A stretch of DNA of 64,000 nt from Isoetes taiwanensis (GCA_021234155.1 JAJEKV010000013.1:15541877-15605876), one strand, 5' to 3'; positions 32,991 to 45,160 are shown, numbered from the stretch's first letter. The notes: a model not told the origin generated them from the sequence alone. Program-made: numbers and translations.

Positions 32991-33790
32991 ATGATTTTAT
33001 TTATGGCAATGAGACCATCAGGTCGAGAAGACCAGTACAATCATTAATACAAATCACCACCACATCGCAAGAAACACCATTAGATGTGCTCTCGTCCTCA
33101 TCATATATATCCAACAAATGCTTATAGCGTTTAATAGAAAGATCTCTCATCTGTAACATCAGTTAAATTACCTTCTATAATCTCAATCAGTAGTCCAAAA
33201 AATTCAGGCAGATATAGACCCAATGGAATACCTCACTTCTTTCTCAAGTTCTGGTAAGTAGTATATTGCAAGATAAGGTGTAGCACATGCTTTACAAGTA
33301 GCCACTATCCTTGGAGGTTTCTACTTCCACTCCAAATGGTGAGAACTAAGTCTCAATCTACATATCAAGTGTCTTTAAAATATGACAGTCTTCCTGCAAG
33401 ATGTGGTGCCTCTATCATATCTAAATTGTTGTAATCTCTATAGAAGATCATCTTGGTTCTAGGTCTTTCCCATAGCTTTTGGTTCCCTTTGTTGTGAATC
33501 TATTATTTCAATTCTTCTTGCTCAGCAAATATTTCATCTGATTCCATGTCTCATTTTCGAAGCCATTCTGCTATATTAGAATACCATCCCTTCATGTTTC
33601 TTTGAATCATACCCAGATGTGGTAAGCTATCATGATCCATTTTTTGCACCCTATTCAGATATATTAATGTTTGATGCAATGATTCCAGCTCTAAATGCAT
33701 CATTCCAGCTTCAACAAGCATCATTGGAAGGGGAGTCTGCATCTTTACACCTAATTTTGCCCACAATTCTAATGAGAACACAGGTCCCTA
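32990..33790 (-). pseudogene. Decayed LINE ORF2-like fragment
   Basis: The minus strand reads MMHLELESLHQTLIYLNRVQ followed by DHDSLPHLGMIQRNMKGWYS, a pattern seen between the reverse transcriptase and the C-terminal Cys/His region of some plant LINEs. Downstream frames (LRLSSHHLEWK, then CKACATPYLAIYYLPELEKE) look like its C-terminal Cys cluster. It has many stops and shifts. Confidence 0.4.
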
Positions 33791-34059
33791 ACTTTCACAT
33801 CCATATAATACCACCAAACGAAACAAATTAGATACATAGAGCATTTTTTTGAGTTTCCAATCCACAAAGAGGTTTGGGGTGATATGAAGGGATTTGGGCG
33901 ATTTCATAAAGATTTAGGGGGATGCAGTCTAATCAGAGGCCAAATGGAGTGGTTTGAGTCATTTTTGGAACGATAGCGATTTGAAGCGATGCATTTATTG
34001 GCTCCCGATTTGGGCTTGATTCCTGGGGGTTATTAGACTCGTAGAATATGGGATATTAG

Positions 34060-34545
34060 ATCGTGGTTTCGGCGTGCACGGTTTAGGGTAAAAGTCGAAT
34101 ACCCCCAATTTTGGGTTGATATTAGGCAAGTCAAATACCTATAAAATGGGAAATCTTCTTTGCCGGAACTGCTATCCCCAAAGGAGGTATTAGGTAAACT
34201 CACGCCTGCATTACACAAGTCGAATACCCAAGGGGGTATTAGGCTCGTCTAAACTAAGGTATGTATTGTGCAAGTCGAATATCCCGTTGGTTATTCCACA
34301 AGTCAAATCCCCCCCACATCCTAGACCACACAAAACCCCCTCTCCCCTCCTCCCCCCCCACAAACAAGGGGATATTAGGCTCGTCTAAACTAAGTCGTGT
34401 ATTGTGCAAGTCGAATACCCCCTTTGGTTATCCCACAAGTCGAATACCCCCCAACTTTTTTTTTCAAGAATTCTAGTATACGTTAGAATTAGTCTTTTTT
34501 AGACCATAGATTTATTGCACAACAAGTCGAATAAGTATCAAGGTT
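34060..34545 (+). repeat. Dispersed CAAGTCGAATACCCC motif array
   Basis: The word (C)AAGTCGAATACCCC or a close variant occurs at about 34,090, 34,126, 34,217, 34,271, 34,302, 34,408, 34,437 and 34,522. ATTAGGCTCGTCTAAACTAAG occurs at 34,238 and 34,374, showing a 130-bp direct repeat within the array. Confidence 0.8.
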
Positions 34546-34649
34546 CAGTGTTACTACATAGGATTCATATTCGATTCTAAAGGTTTAGAACCGAATTTAG
34601 TAAGCAGTACATTATGAGGCATAGATTCTTATTACTTTTACTTTTGTTA

Positions 34650-35450
34650 AAGCATCAAGATTGCAAATAACTCCCAATGTATAATGCTTCATGTTTTCCA
34701 ATGTAACTAATTCTTTTGAATATTTCTTACATATAGGTAAAAAGACTAGTAGAGATCACTACCCAATACAAAGTCTACATCGTATACATTGCCGTAATAC
34801 ACATTGGTTATCCATAATGCTGCTAAAAGTTCAATCCACCATGCTTAGATGTCCCAGCCCGTCTACCAGAGTAAGTGGGTGGATGCTCCTTCGGAACTAA
34901 TGGCAAGAGCATGTTAGGGCCTACATGTTTTGGAAACTACCTGGAAAATACTCTGGGTAGTCAAAGATGATGATATATTTGAGTTCTTAACATCTTCTTA
35001 ACATCACAAAGTACCTTACAACATGTATGTACTAGTACTCTTGAACATAACACAATTTCTTTTAGTCAATCTTGTAGTCTAGGTACTTTAAAATACAATT
35101 ATGTACTTGCACAGAAGTACACAGAAAAGTACCTTTTTGGTAATTTTTTATGTAGGCCCTAACATGCTTTCACCCGGCAAGGTGTGTCGTGGATATAATC
35201 CCGCACGAGCATGTTGTTGCTGTTGTGCATAGTTGCCACACTCAATACGGGCAAATGGTTCTATAGCATCTCGAAAGTAGCGCATTTGTCTCTCGAGTTT
35301 CTCAATCTCCTCCGTATGATCAGAAGGAACAGTGGAATTGACAATTTGCAGCTCTTCATTTTGATGCGTGGATTCCGCTTCGAGCATTGTTAACCATTCA
35401 GTGATTAGTCGAGCATAAAGTACTTCATCTACTATTGGAGCAAGGTTGCG
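34650..35450 (-). pseudogene. Unrecognised ORF interrupted by a MITE
   Basis: The minus strand reads APIVDEVLYARLITEWLTML, then EEIEKLERQMRYFRDAIEPF and ends ...GLYPRHTLP at 35,176, where a MITE begins. Beyond the MITE the same frame continues from 34,905 (LVPKEHPPTYSG) to a stop near 34,830. The two parts join exactly if the MITE and one GGCA copy are removed. Residues 40-60 predict a coiled coil. No family is recognised. It could be the C-terminus of another transposon's protein. The MITE supplies a new stop after SMLGPT. Confidence 0.5.
34906..35175. mobile_element. 270-bp MITE related to the inner 13.3-kb transposon
   Basis: The right end reads (reverse) GGGTGAAAGCATGTTAGGGC and the left end AGAGCATGTTAGGGCCTAC; the first few bases of the left end are lost. 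GGCA flanks both sides (34,902-34,905 and 35,176-35,179). Sub-terminal GTAC(C)TTT words are shared with the MITE at 49,432. The first 13 bases of the right end equal those of the 13.3-kb element. Confidence 0.85.
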
Positions 35451-37835
35451 ATTGAATGGACATGAACTTCATGACTTGGTTGAAGGATATCAAGGAGGTC
35501 TAGATAATTTTGGCCAAGGAATTGAACTCCATCAATTAAATGCTTGCATATAATATGAAATGAGGGGCAGTCACAGTAATGGATACCTTATTCCAGTATA
35601 GGTCTGTGTATAAAGATACTTAGAGGGAGGCACCATATTATGTTATGTCTAAGTATGGGATGCTGCGATTGCGATATGATGTAAAAGTTTTTTTTTTTTT
35701 TTTTTTTTTTTTATATTGTTATGTTGCCTATTGGATGACATGAGATACTGAGCAAGGTACAAATATGACAAAATTTCATGTTGCTCAGCACATATCAAAT
35801 TGGACCATAAGTAGTTTAGTAAGAAAAGTCATTTATAAGTTAAGGTGACTTGGCATTTAGACAATGCAATATAATACTTGTTTATGGGCAAGCCCTGGAG
35901 AAAAGACCACCTTGGTATCTGTGCACTTAAGAGTACACAATAAGACCATCTATATTCCTATGCTGGTATAAATTATATGTTAGCAGACAACATAGTTGGA
36001 TAATCTATTTTGGGTACATATTATCCAGATACAGTGCAATACGTTTGCTTGCTATTAACCACCTTAGAATAAAGACACATTGTCAATAGGTGAATATTTA
36101 TCAAAAATAATGGAATGACATGGCATAGTGCAAACGTGAAGAAACCTAGGGCAAAATTATGGAAGCAAACCCTAAAGGCGGCCAGTCGGTTACATATCGA
36201 CGGAGATCCATGAGCTCTTGCTGCCCTTGTGGTTGGATGGAATTGTTGCTAGAGTTTTCACTGATTAATATGAGAGTATCCCTTACCGGCGATTCATAAA
36301 CCCGTTCGTATTGATGCTGGTAGTAGCGGCAAGGCAGCCATGGGCATAGTTCTGCAAGCTAGTCAGCCTGCACAAGATAAGCAGCCTGCGCAATACATGC
36401 AGCTTACACTGGAAAATCAGGAAGAATTTGTTGAAGATTTCTCCATCCCAGCAACTGATGACAGATATGCAAAGAGAAAACAAGTTGATATGGAGCATGA
36501 TGCTGATATCACCAATACTGCAACGAATAATCAGGTTTGAGATATTTAGATCTACTGAATAGATGTGGAAACATATTCGCAAAATAACTTAGGATTATAA
36601 CTGTTTTCCTTTCGAGGTGTAGGAGCTAGCCTCAGATCATGGCAGAACAGTAGATAAAAATAAACCAGGTTGCCATAAATGACAGACCGGATTTTCTTAG
36701 ACCATATTGTTAGCCAGATGTGCCTTGCATTCGTGTAACATAGATATGCTTTTGCTATGCCTTATTTTTCCTGAAATGTGCTTTAACCTTCAAAGTAGAA
36801 TATGTTGTTAAACATGTAGCATGCAGAGATGTATTGGGGAAGCGTGTGAATCTATTTAACTACTGGTAAAATTGGTTATGATTATACATTAGTGATGGAC
36901 AGGACATGCTAGCCAGTCTTGCTAATATGCTGACATGTTGTAGCAGAAGCTAATGTATTACTGAAAATTGATGGTTGGCATGTGTACTCTTAAGATTGAA
37001 ATTACCATTCGTTTCTTCGATGGTGAAGGGCGTTAAGCCGAAAAGGACTATTGCTTACCTGCTTTAGCTTAGGCATTTACCCTTTTTCAAGGCTAATTTG
37101 CTTATGGTTCTAATGCAGGTAACCGGTTCTTTTCCTCCATGTGTTTTTGTTGAGCACAAAAGGATGCGGAAGCATGATGAAGTTAAACTGGTGTTATCTG
37201 AACAAACTTTCTACTGGTTTTTTAGCTCATATTCACGTGACTTTATTAAAAGCATGATGCATCATTATAAGTTTATGAACAAATTTTCACTGGTTTTTGT
37301 AGCTCATATCTGTGTGATTTTATGTGCTTTGTCATACTAGTGGCTAATAGCTAGACCTGAGTTCAAGTTGAATCAATAAATAGTAAGAGGCATAATTACC
37401 ATGTTTACTATGTTGAAATACGGATATATTTGGTCAAATATTAGTATATTTCTTGTCTTTTTGAACAGAGGAACAGGGTTTTCCATATTTTGACGGCGAT
37501 AAAATGCAGAGCTATTTGCACTACAATTCAGTGTACTTGTTTTTTATTATTTGACATGCTTAACTTACACATAGTTAAAACTATATTTCTTGTTCTGCTG
37601 GCACATGTTCATAATATCAATAGCTGAAGTACTCAAAGCCGCCTTTATAAACAATATTTATTCATGATGGTCTAAAAGGCTCAGTTCAAGGCCTCAATAC
37701 GACACCTAACCCAGATGACAAATTGATGTCCTATGTATCAAATGATTAATAGACACCTAAGTATCATGTATTTGGTATCTAAACTAACTTTTTTTTTTTT
37801 TTTTTTTGCAAATTGATGTCCTATGTATCAAATGA
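35451..37835. other. Gene-poor interval
   Basis: A T-run of about 24 at 35,690 and a 66-aa ORF at 36,340-36,540 (MGIVLQASQPAQDKQPAQYM..., Gln/Asp-rich, ending before a possible donor) are the only items. The ORF has no recognisable domain. A 34-bp word (CAAATTGATGTCCTATGTAT...) is repeated at 37,719 and 37,808 around a poly-T. Confidence 0.4.
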
Positions 37836-38410
37836 TTAATAGGGGATAAAGTCTAGTTTAGTATCTAAATACCTTTGAATCCAGATGCACTTGAAGGTTT
37901 TTTTTTTGCCCCGAAGAAGATGTGGAAGATGTGAGGTCTCCGCGACACTTCCATATCGACCATAGGAGCCAACCGGAACCAAGATGGAATGCCCTTTGTT
38001 TAGCTGGAGGCCATGTGTTGGGATAGGACGCCAAGAGGATGCATCGGCAGTCCAATGTACTGTTAAACAAACCTTGTAACCAGGACCACGTTGATTGAAC
38101 CTCAGGACAATGAAAGAGACAATGCTCAAGAGTCTTAATGTCCGAAAGGCAGAACGGGCATACTAAGATATGCGAGGATCATAGCGATGTCGGAAGGCCT
38201 TAACCCGCAGGCACCTGTGGATAACCTGCCACCACAGTACAGAGACTTTAGGGTGGAGCAACCTATCCCAAAGCCATCGCCATGTATGACACAAAGTGGG
38301 CTGTGGAACCTGCAGATGCCATCCATCTGGCAACTGGAGGGGCTGTGGTGCTAAAAGAAGGCGATATACTGACCCATACATCCATCCTTTAGAAGGAATC
38401 CCACTCACAA
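37836..38410 (-). pseudogene. LINE ORF2 C-terminal fragment (zf-RVT type)
   Basis: The minus strand gives LWDRLLHPKVSVLWWQVIHR, then CPFCLSDIKTLEHCLFHC. This is the W...kvk.flW...L pattern plus CxxC...HxxxxC of the zf-RVT domain that follows reverse transcriptase in plant LINEs. GPGYKVCLTVHWTADASSWR continues in a shifted frame. It lies just downstream of another LINE end in the same orientation. Confidence 0.7.
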
Positions 38411-38474
38411 TATCTTAATGGATAGTGAAGGAGGTGTTTTGATCACTAGATGAGGTTTTGCCATATTACATGAA

Positions 38475-39250
38475 CTTAAAGAATAGAATAGAATAGAATA
38501 GGTTTTTTAGCGTCCACGGAGACCGATTGGCCTATGGGACCCAAACAAAAAGAGAGCAGCAAGCGTACTACTAACAGGATTAAAAAACCCCCGCCCCGAA
38601 GGGTTTTCGAGGGAAAAACCTTGTAAGTATGCTGGCACGCTGTACAATTGTATAGGACAGTTCAATACCGTCCCGGAGGACACAACTGAGTTCGTGCATT
38701 CATAACCTCCTGGAGATATGACCCCAACAAACCCACTGACGCCGTATTCAATAACTCATGCAACGGTTGGCCAGGCACTAGTAACCGAACATACCGCTCT
38801 CGGATATGGGCAAGCACTGGGCAGATCCGGAGGGCATGACATTCATCCTCAATGGCGCCCTGGTGGCAACACTGGCAAAGCCTTTGCTCTCGTGCTTCCC
38901 GAGCCCAACGTCCTGTCTCAATGCGGAGACGATGTGCACCCGTGCGAATGGAAGCTATAAGTCTGCGCTTCTTCATGGGCAACTGGGTGTACAAGTACTG
39001 GTGTGGGCCTCTCGTGAGCCTAGGATTGACTTGCTGCTGATAGTGTGCCAGCTTAACGTGCGTCAGAGCATCTGCATCCCAGAGCTTACGAAGGAAAGTA
39101 GCATCTAGGTACAACTTAAGGGCCTTGTGATCTTTCTTTGTCCTTACATGTACGCATCTATGTGCCTGTACACCCCAGCGTGAGAACCACTGAGCTTGCT
39201 TGTCTTTCCAGCATGCTTTCAGGCGTTGGGGAGGTTGGAAGCATGAGTCT
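38475..39250 (-). pseudogene. LINE 3' end with (TATTC)n tail
   Basis: A minus-strand ORF from about 39,245 to 38,662 reads WKDKQAQWFSRWGVQAHRCV, LYTQLPMKKRRLIASIRTGA, HRLRIETGRWAREAREQRLC and GAIEDECHALRICPVLAHI. The LRIETGRW...RLCxxC...EDExHxxxxCP signature is typical of the C-terminus of one LINE group found in plants and mosses. A 165-bp 3' UTR follows (GGTCCCATAGGCCAATCGGT near 38,530). The element ends in repeats of TATTC (38,478-38,498) instead of poly(A). The C-terminal ORF is long (about 190 aa) and open, so the insertion is fairly young. Confidence 0.82.
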
Positions 39251-40361
39251 AGCCATAATAATATAATAGGAACATATTGGTGAGGTCAAATTCAATAAGG
39301 TGTAGAACACCAATTTAAGTCTTGTAGTTTGAGAAAGGACAATTGCATTTTTTTTTTCCATGGCTGGGCCTAGGTTAGGTTGATCTAGATAGCTTGATCT
39401 AGTTATCCCAATGAGCATTTTAATTAAGGTTCAGAAGGACTTGCAATGCACAATAGTGAGGCCGTAATTTTAAAACTGAAATGAAATATTTAAAATACTT
39501 GAATATACTGACTGTAGGTATAAACCTATGAAAGAGTCCTTCCCAATGCTGAAGGAAGATAGATAGGAGCATACACTAACAGTGCTCTTTTATAGATGTT
39601 TGAACAAGAATGTTGCAAAATGCTCACAGGGTTCATTGCCGTGTATGATCTGCATGAAAAGGAATATCAGAATCATTATTTCAGAGAGTATCTCTCAGAA
39701 GAGTATACTTTAGAGAAAAATCTCAATTCCCCTTTGGGAAGATGAGGGTGCGCTTTATTGAAGAGTCTGAATAAGGCCCAGCATGGCATCAAAATGCATC
39801 ACCACAGACCGTTGTTTCCAGTAAGAAACCTGCTTTGAATGACAGAATAAGTAGTGAGTAGTGATGGAAGTGAATACCTTAGATTGAAGACCTCAGCACT
39901 ACCAGGCTCCACGTCAGCATGGGAAAAACCCAATGGCAAAGAAGCTTTTACTAATAGCATTAGCATGTCAGAAGAAATTCTTTATTTGAAGAAAAAATCT
40001 TTGCCGACCTTGCTTGGTCTGTTGAAATTTATTAGAAAACCTGAAGGATTGAAAAAAACAAAAAAAAAAAAACAAAAACATTATGGAAAACTATCTCCGA
40101 AAGATCTAGACATCATGGGGACCTTGGAGCTCTGCTGCACACAACTTGTTTTACACGTCCTCCTACTACTAATGGTATCAGATATATGACATAGCTTGCT
40201 CTTAAACAGTTGCCGAAGGGATTAAACATAAACAATACCCAATGGGTAGATGCAAAAACATCAGATTCATTTAACCGGCAGACAACCATGTAGACAGTCA
40301 TGGAAAGCAGCGCATGGGATCAAGAATTGCGTTAAGGTTGGCATCGTTAGCACCTTTTGAA

Positions 40362-40551
40362 CTCCTTGTGGCATTGGATACACGTGGCATACACGTGTAT
40401 AGGCTAAAATTGCACCTTGTGGCATTGAACTCCTTGTGGCATTGGATACACGTGGCATACACGTGTATAGGCTAAAATTGCACCTTGTGGCATTGAACTC
40501 ATTGTGGCATTGGATACACGTGGCATACACGTGTATAGGCTAAAATTGCAC
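40362..40551 (+). repeat. 68-bp tandem repeat with CACGTG palindromes
   Basis: About 2.7 copies of a 68-bp unit (CTTGTGGCATTGGATACACG...). Each contains TACACGTGGCATACACGTGTA, so two CACGTG (G-box-like) hexamers per unit, six in all. Confidence 0.95.
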
Positions 40552-40726
40552 GAAATCGTGCACCTCAGGTTATACAACCCTGCTTAAAAAAAAAGGCTCT
40601 ATTTGCCTGCAAAAAAAAAAAGGCTCTATAGGCGAGGAAGCTTCGAATGAAAAGCAAACGTATTTGCATCGATAGATCATGACTCTCATACATTAAAAGC
40701 TAAAGGTTAGATAAGGGAGCGGAGCA

Positions 40727-40795
40727 TTTAAGAAACTAAGTTGTAAGAATTCATCTAAGCATTTAAGAAACTAAGTTGTAAGAATTCATGTAAGG
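40727..40795 (+). repeat. 35-bp tandem duplication
   Basis: GCATTTAAGAAACTAAGTTG with the following TAAGAATTCAT appears twice in a row. Confidence 0.9.
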
Positions 40796-40856
40796 GAATC
40801 CACTTATTAAAATAACATAAAACAAGAAACTTATCGCCTTACCTTCCGCCGAACGC

Positions 40857-42098
40857 TTTCTTTCCCCAACTCGTCTATGCATGCTAGAACATGTAGGATT
40901 TGAACTTGCATTTTGTTGCCTTGTCTTGAGTACCTGACCATGTGATCTTGATAAATTTCTAAGAGTTTCCTATATTTTGGATTATATTTTATTGATTTAC
41001 CAAAATGTCTCGTTTTGCAGCAACGTCATTGTTTTATGCTACTGAAGTTTCAGGATCTTAGAGTAATATGTTGTTTTTGAGGGTTTTTTAATCCTGTAAG
41101 TAATATGCTTGCTGCTCTCTTTTTTTGTTTGGGTCCCATAGGCCAATTGGTCTCCGTGGACGCTAAAAACCTATTCTATTCTATTCTATTCTATTCTGAA
41201 CCTGAAAGAAACAGGTAAATATGAGGAAATTTTATGCAACTAAATTATTAGAAATACAAACTGAGGAATCACCTGCCTTTTCATCCTGCCTCCCAAGACC
41301 GTTAATGCAGATGAATGGAAAGAAAACACGGGCTTTGAGAATTGAATCAGTAGAGGCACTAGGCGTCCTTTTGTTTTGGCGAGGGTGATGTCGTCTTGAC
41401 TGTATACGGTCTCCTTTGATCCGAAAACGAATCACCACGGATGAAGAAGGAAAACATGACATTATTGTCATTTCTTAGAAAGATCATTTGTTCAAAAGAA
41501 TTATCAAACATAAAAGTAAGAGGGGTAGTTTCTTGAACAAATGTTCCAAATTTTGCTAATAATCTTGGTTGACGTAAATGATACCTCCAAAGATCGCAAC
41601 TTTAGATATGTTTGTCAACCGCAAAGCAGAGATACATTAAGCCCACCAATGCACCCGAGAAGCGTAAACACCGTGTCTAAGAACACACCAAGAAAGCAAA
41701 ACGGTGGTTCCCATAGCTTTTCCGATTGAAAGGTTGAAAGATGCCCAGAAGTTGTCCGGAGACAAAAGGTAGCTCTTCTGTTGTATTTGTAACCGGTTCA
41801 TTTGAAGTCCGATAAAGCACAAGGTCACTAAGCTTATTAGTGGTGTGAATAGTTCTTGCTTCGTTATTGATGATGACTTGAAAATCTGAAATTCCAGTAT
41901 ATAGATTGACAGTAAATGGGTTTCTATCTGCAGAAAAATGTGTAATGTAGTTCGTTAGCATCTTAGAACCTTATCATTCATGATAAATTAAATTTCAACT
42001 TTCATACCAAAGTGAATAATTGAAGTTGAATTATCACTTCTGCGGAAAATATTTCCTCTTTGCATCTCTGCAAAAATTTTTTAGCAAGTGATCATCAC
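40857..42098. repeat. 1.26-kb segmental tandem duplication, copy 1
   Basis: Matches 42,117-43,362 at a fixed offset of about 1,260 bp. It includes an exon-like minus-strand piece (HFGKSIKYNPKYRKLLEIYQ ... DELGKESVRR with donor GTAAGGC at about 40,852), a LINE 3' tail (about 41,070-41,198, +) and a 94-aa minus-strand ORF (41,961-41,677, FTVNLYTGISDFQVIINNEA). Neither protein piece is recognised. They could be exons of one host gene. Confidence 0.92.
41070..41198 (+). mobile_element. 5'-truncated LINE 3' end
   Basis: TTTTTTAATCCTGTAAGTAA, GGGTCCCATAGGCCAATTGG and a (TATTC)n tail match the 3' UTR of the LINE at 38,475-39,250 in the opposite orientation. Confidence 0.85.
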
Positions 42099-42116
42099 AC
42101 CGCCGCCGCCGATAAG

Positions 42117-43362
42117 TTTCTCTTCCCCAACTCGTCTATGCATGCTAGAACATGTAGGATTTGAACTTGCATTTTGTTGCCTTGTCTTGAGTACCTGACC
42201 ATGTGATCTTGATAAATTTCTAAGAGTTTCCTATATTTTGGATTATATTTTATTGATTTACCAAAAATGTCTCGCTTTTGCAAAGAACGTCATTGTTTTA
42301 TGCTACCGGTTTCGTGGATCTTAGAGTAATATGTTGTTTTTTTGAGGGTTTTTAATCCCGTAAGTAATATGCTTGTCGCTTCTTTTTTGTTTGGGTCCCA
42401 TAGGCCAATTGGTCTCCGTGGGGACGCTAAAACCTATTCTATTCTATTCTATTCTATTCCTCAACCCGAAAGAAACAGTAAATATGAGGAAATTTTATGC
42501 AACTAAATTATTAGAAATACAAACCGAGGAATCACCCCCTTTTCATCCCGCCTCCCAAGACCGTTAATGCGGATGAATGGAAAGAAAACACGCTTTGAGA
42601 ATTGAATCAAAGAGAGGCACTAAGCGCCCTTTTGTTTTGGCGGTGATGTCGCATCGACCAGACTTCGGGTCTCCTTTGATCCGAAAACGAATCACACGGA
42701 TGAAGAAGGAAAACATGACATTATTGTCATTTCTTAGAAAGATCATTTGTTCAAAAGAATTATCAAACATAAAAGTAAGAGGGGTAGTTTCTTGAACAAA
42801 TGTTCCAAATTTTTGCTAATAATCTTGGTTGACGTAAATGATACCTCCAAGATCTCGCAACTTTAGATATGTTTGTCAACCGCAAAAGCGTAGAGATACA
42901 TTAAGCCCACCAATGCACCCGAGAAGCGTAAACACCGTGTCTAAGAACACACCAAGAAAGCAAAACGGTGGTTCCCATAGCTTTTCCGATTGAAAGGTTG
43001 AAAGATGCCTGTAGTTGTGCGGAGACAAACAAGGCACAGTAGCTCTTCTCGTTGTATTTGTAACCGGTTCATCAAGTCCGATAAAGCACAAGGTCACTAA
43101 GCTTATTAGTGGTGTGAATAGTTCTTGCTTCGTTATTGATGATGACTTGAAAATCTGAAATTCCAGTATATAGATTGACAGTAAATGGGTTTCTATCTGC
43201 AGAAAAATGTGTAATGTAGTTCGTTAGCATCTTAGAACCTTATCATTCATGATAAATTAAATTTCAACTTTCATACCAAAGTGAATAATTGAAGTTGAAT
43301 TATCACTTCTCGTGAAAATATTTCCTGCTGCATCTCTGCAAAATTTTTTTAGCAGTAGTGAT
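42117..43362. repeat. 1.26-kb segmental tandem duplication, copy 2
   Basis: Second copy, including the exon-like piece (42,283-42,110, minus), the LINE tail (about 42,335-42,462) and a frame-disrupted version of the 94-aa ORF. It differs from copy 1 by many CG versus TG/CA changes and small indels. Confidence 0.92.
42335..42462 (+). mobile_element. LINE 3' end inside duplication copy 2
   Basis: Same insertion as at 41,070-41,198, carried along by the duplication, so the LINE insertion came first. Confidence 0.85.
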
Positions 43363-43838
43363 CACAACCCGGCCTGAAGTTGCATTGGATAAGGTAACCA
43401 AGAGGGAATAATGTAATCCTTGTTTTAGGACCTTGAAAGTTGATGGTGCAACTGTGGATGATTCCGGGGCCCAAAAACCGATGATACAGGGGCAGGATGT
43501 GTGGTGGGGTTTGTGGTATGGTGCAGGAAAAGACTAGGTTTTTGGCTTGTAGTGAGTTGATCCTAGTTCTAGCTCTGTCTCTATATTTTACAACACAAAT
43601 ATCATGGCCAAAAACTGCCTATTATACCATGTAAAACGTCCTAGTTTCTTTTTATTGGATCGCATAAAAGCTAACTGCTCGTAGGCAATTTTGAACCACG
43701 GCTTCTGCTGAACAGACAAATATGAAAAGGGTTTTTTTTGAAGTAGTAGAAACTTTGGGGAATGAAATAGTAGCGATTTTGGGGCCATGTTCTGCAAACG
43801 GCCACCAAGTTCATCTCTGTATCCCACAGCCGTAGCTG

Positions 43839-44086
43839 CTAAGTAGGCAACTTTACCATCACTTTTATAATGTTTTTCCTCACTGCAGCATCAAGAGCCT
43901 TTCCCTCTTCCTCCAGTTTTTTCTTCTCAGAATCTGATCCAAGTAGACTGGAAAGTTTTGCAAGTAACCTGATAGCAGTCCCCAGTGCATAATTCCAACC
44001 ATTGTTTGTGAAAGCATTATAATAAGGGTCATGATCTAACAACACATCCAATACATCACTTAACCCACTTTCTATCTGCGTGTAGA
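43839..44086 (-). CDS. Exon-like ORF of unknown gene
   Basis: After a TTTTGCAG acceptor at about 44,087 the minus strand reads VIYTQIESGLSDVLDVLLDH, then YYNAFTNNGWNYALGTAIRL and a Lys/Glu-rich helix (SDSEKKKLEEEGKALDAAVR), ending at a stop at 43,839. The composition and helical pattern suggest a real protein exon, perhaps of a helical-repeat protein, but I do not recognise it. No neighbouring exon could be tied to it. Confidence 0.35.
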
Positions 44087-44099
44087 TTACCTGCAAAAC

Positions 44100-45160
44100 C
44101 TGACAAACTGGAAATTCCTATACTCTAGAGATTCTGATGCCAGTTTCTTGGCTGACATGCACCTTCTCAGCTCGGATGTAAAGGTTGCGATGATTATTCA
44201 TTTGAAGGATGAGAAAATCCTGGGTATCGGGCCTCTTGGGGTCTCGGATTTGGCAGTAGGAAAGGGAGGTAAGGGTGCTGGATTCAGGGCGCCAGGGTTT
44301 ACCGCTTCAATCAAAATAACCACTTTGATGAAGTCCTGCTATATATCAGACTCTTTTAATCCTATGAATCGCGTGCAATCCTGTGCTTGGTGCACAAACA
44401 GAAGGCCGAACTGCGCTCCGCCGAACTGATGGTTGGATCCTTTGCCGGCAATATTCCCAGAATCTAAGAAACCCCAAGGAAAAAAAAAAGGGATTAATTC
44501 ATCCGGAACCCTTTGTTTTCTGCCATGGCCTGACTAGAATCCGCTATAGCCATCGATGCCGATCTATGTTGCCCTTTTCCCAAGGATCAGACCCATCGCC
44601 GCGGTATCTGCTTCATTTTTCTGATCTGATCCTTTTTTATCTCTGATTCATCCCATTCCGGCGTTGATTTATTCCTTGATTGATTGGAAAACGGTGCCCG
44701 ATTGGCCCATTTCCTCTTTTTTTTCATTCTTTCGCCCCTACGTGATCGATTTCTGTATTGGGTCCGCCTGCATTGGGGCTTGAATCCAGTTTTCGGTTGC
44801 TTGGAATTACTCTGTTTTCAATTTGACAATTGTCACAGAGCGAATTTGTTTGGGTTAATGGCAACCAAATTTTATGTCTGAGATTTTGCCATTGTCTGAT
44901 TCTACCCGATTCATTAGTTTTTTGGCACCACTTGGGTTGTTGAATCCAGTTTATTTACTTGGTTCCGGTGAAAAATTGGAGCCCCAATTCCGTTTCTGGC
45001 CCGAGTTCTTGCTTGATTCCGCATTGGTGGTGTTTTATTTTTTAAGGTGGGAATGATGGCTTCAATGGCTCAAGTTAAGCAGCAACCCTTCCCGGGAAGC
45101 AGTAACCGAGACGGATTTGCCATGGCCGCTACAAAGTCTCCGGCAAATGCATAGAGTAGA
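44100..45160. other. GC-richer interval without supported gene
   Basis: Several + strand ORFs of 60-90 aa have no recognisable content. The base composition resembles a 5' UTR or promoter region, but no linked coding exon is visible. Confidence 0.35.
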
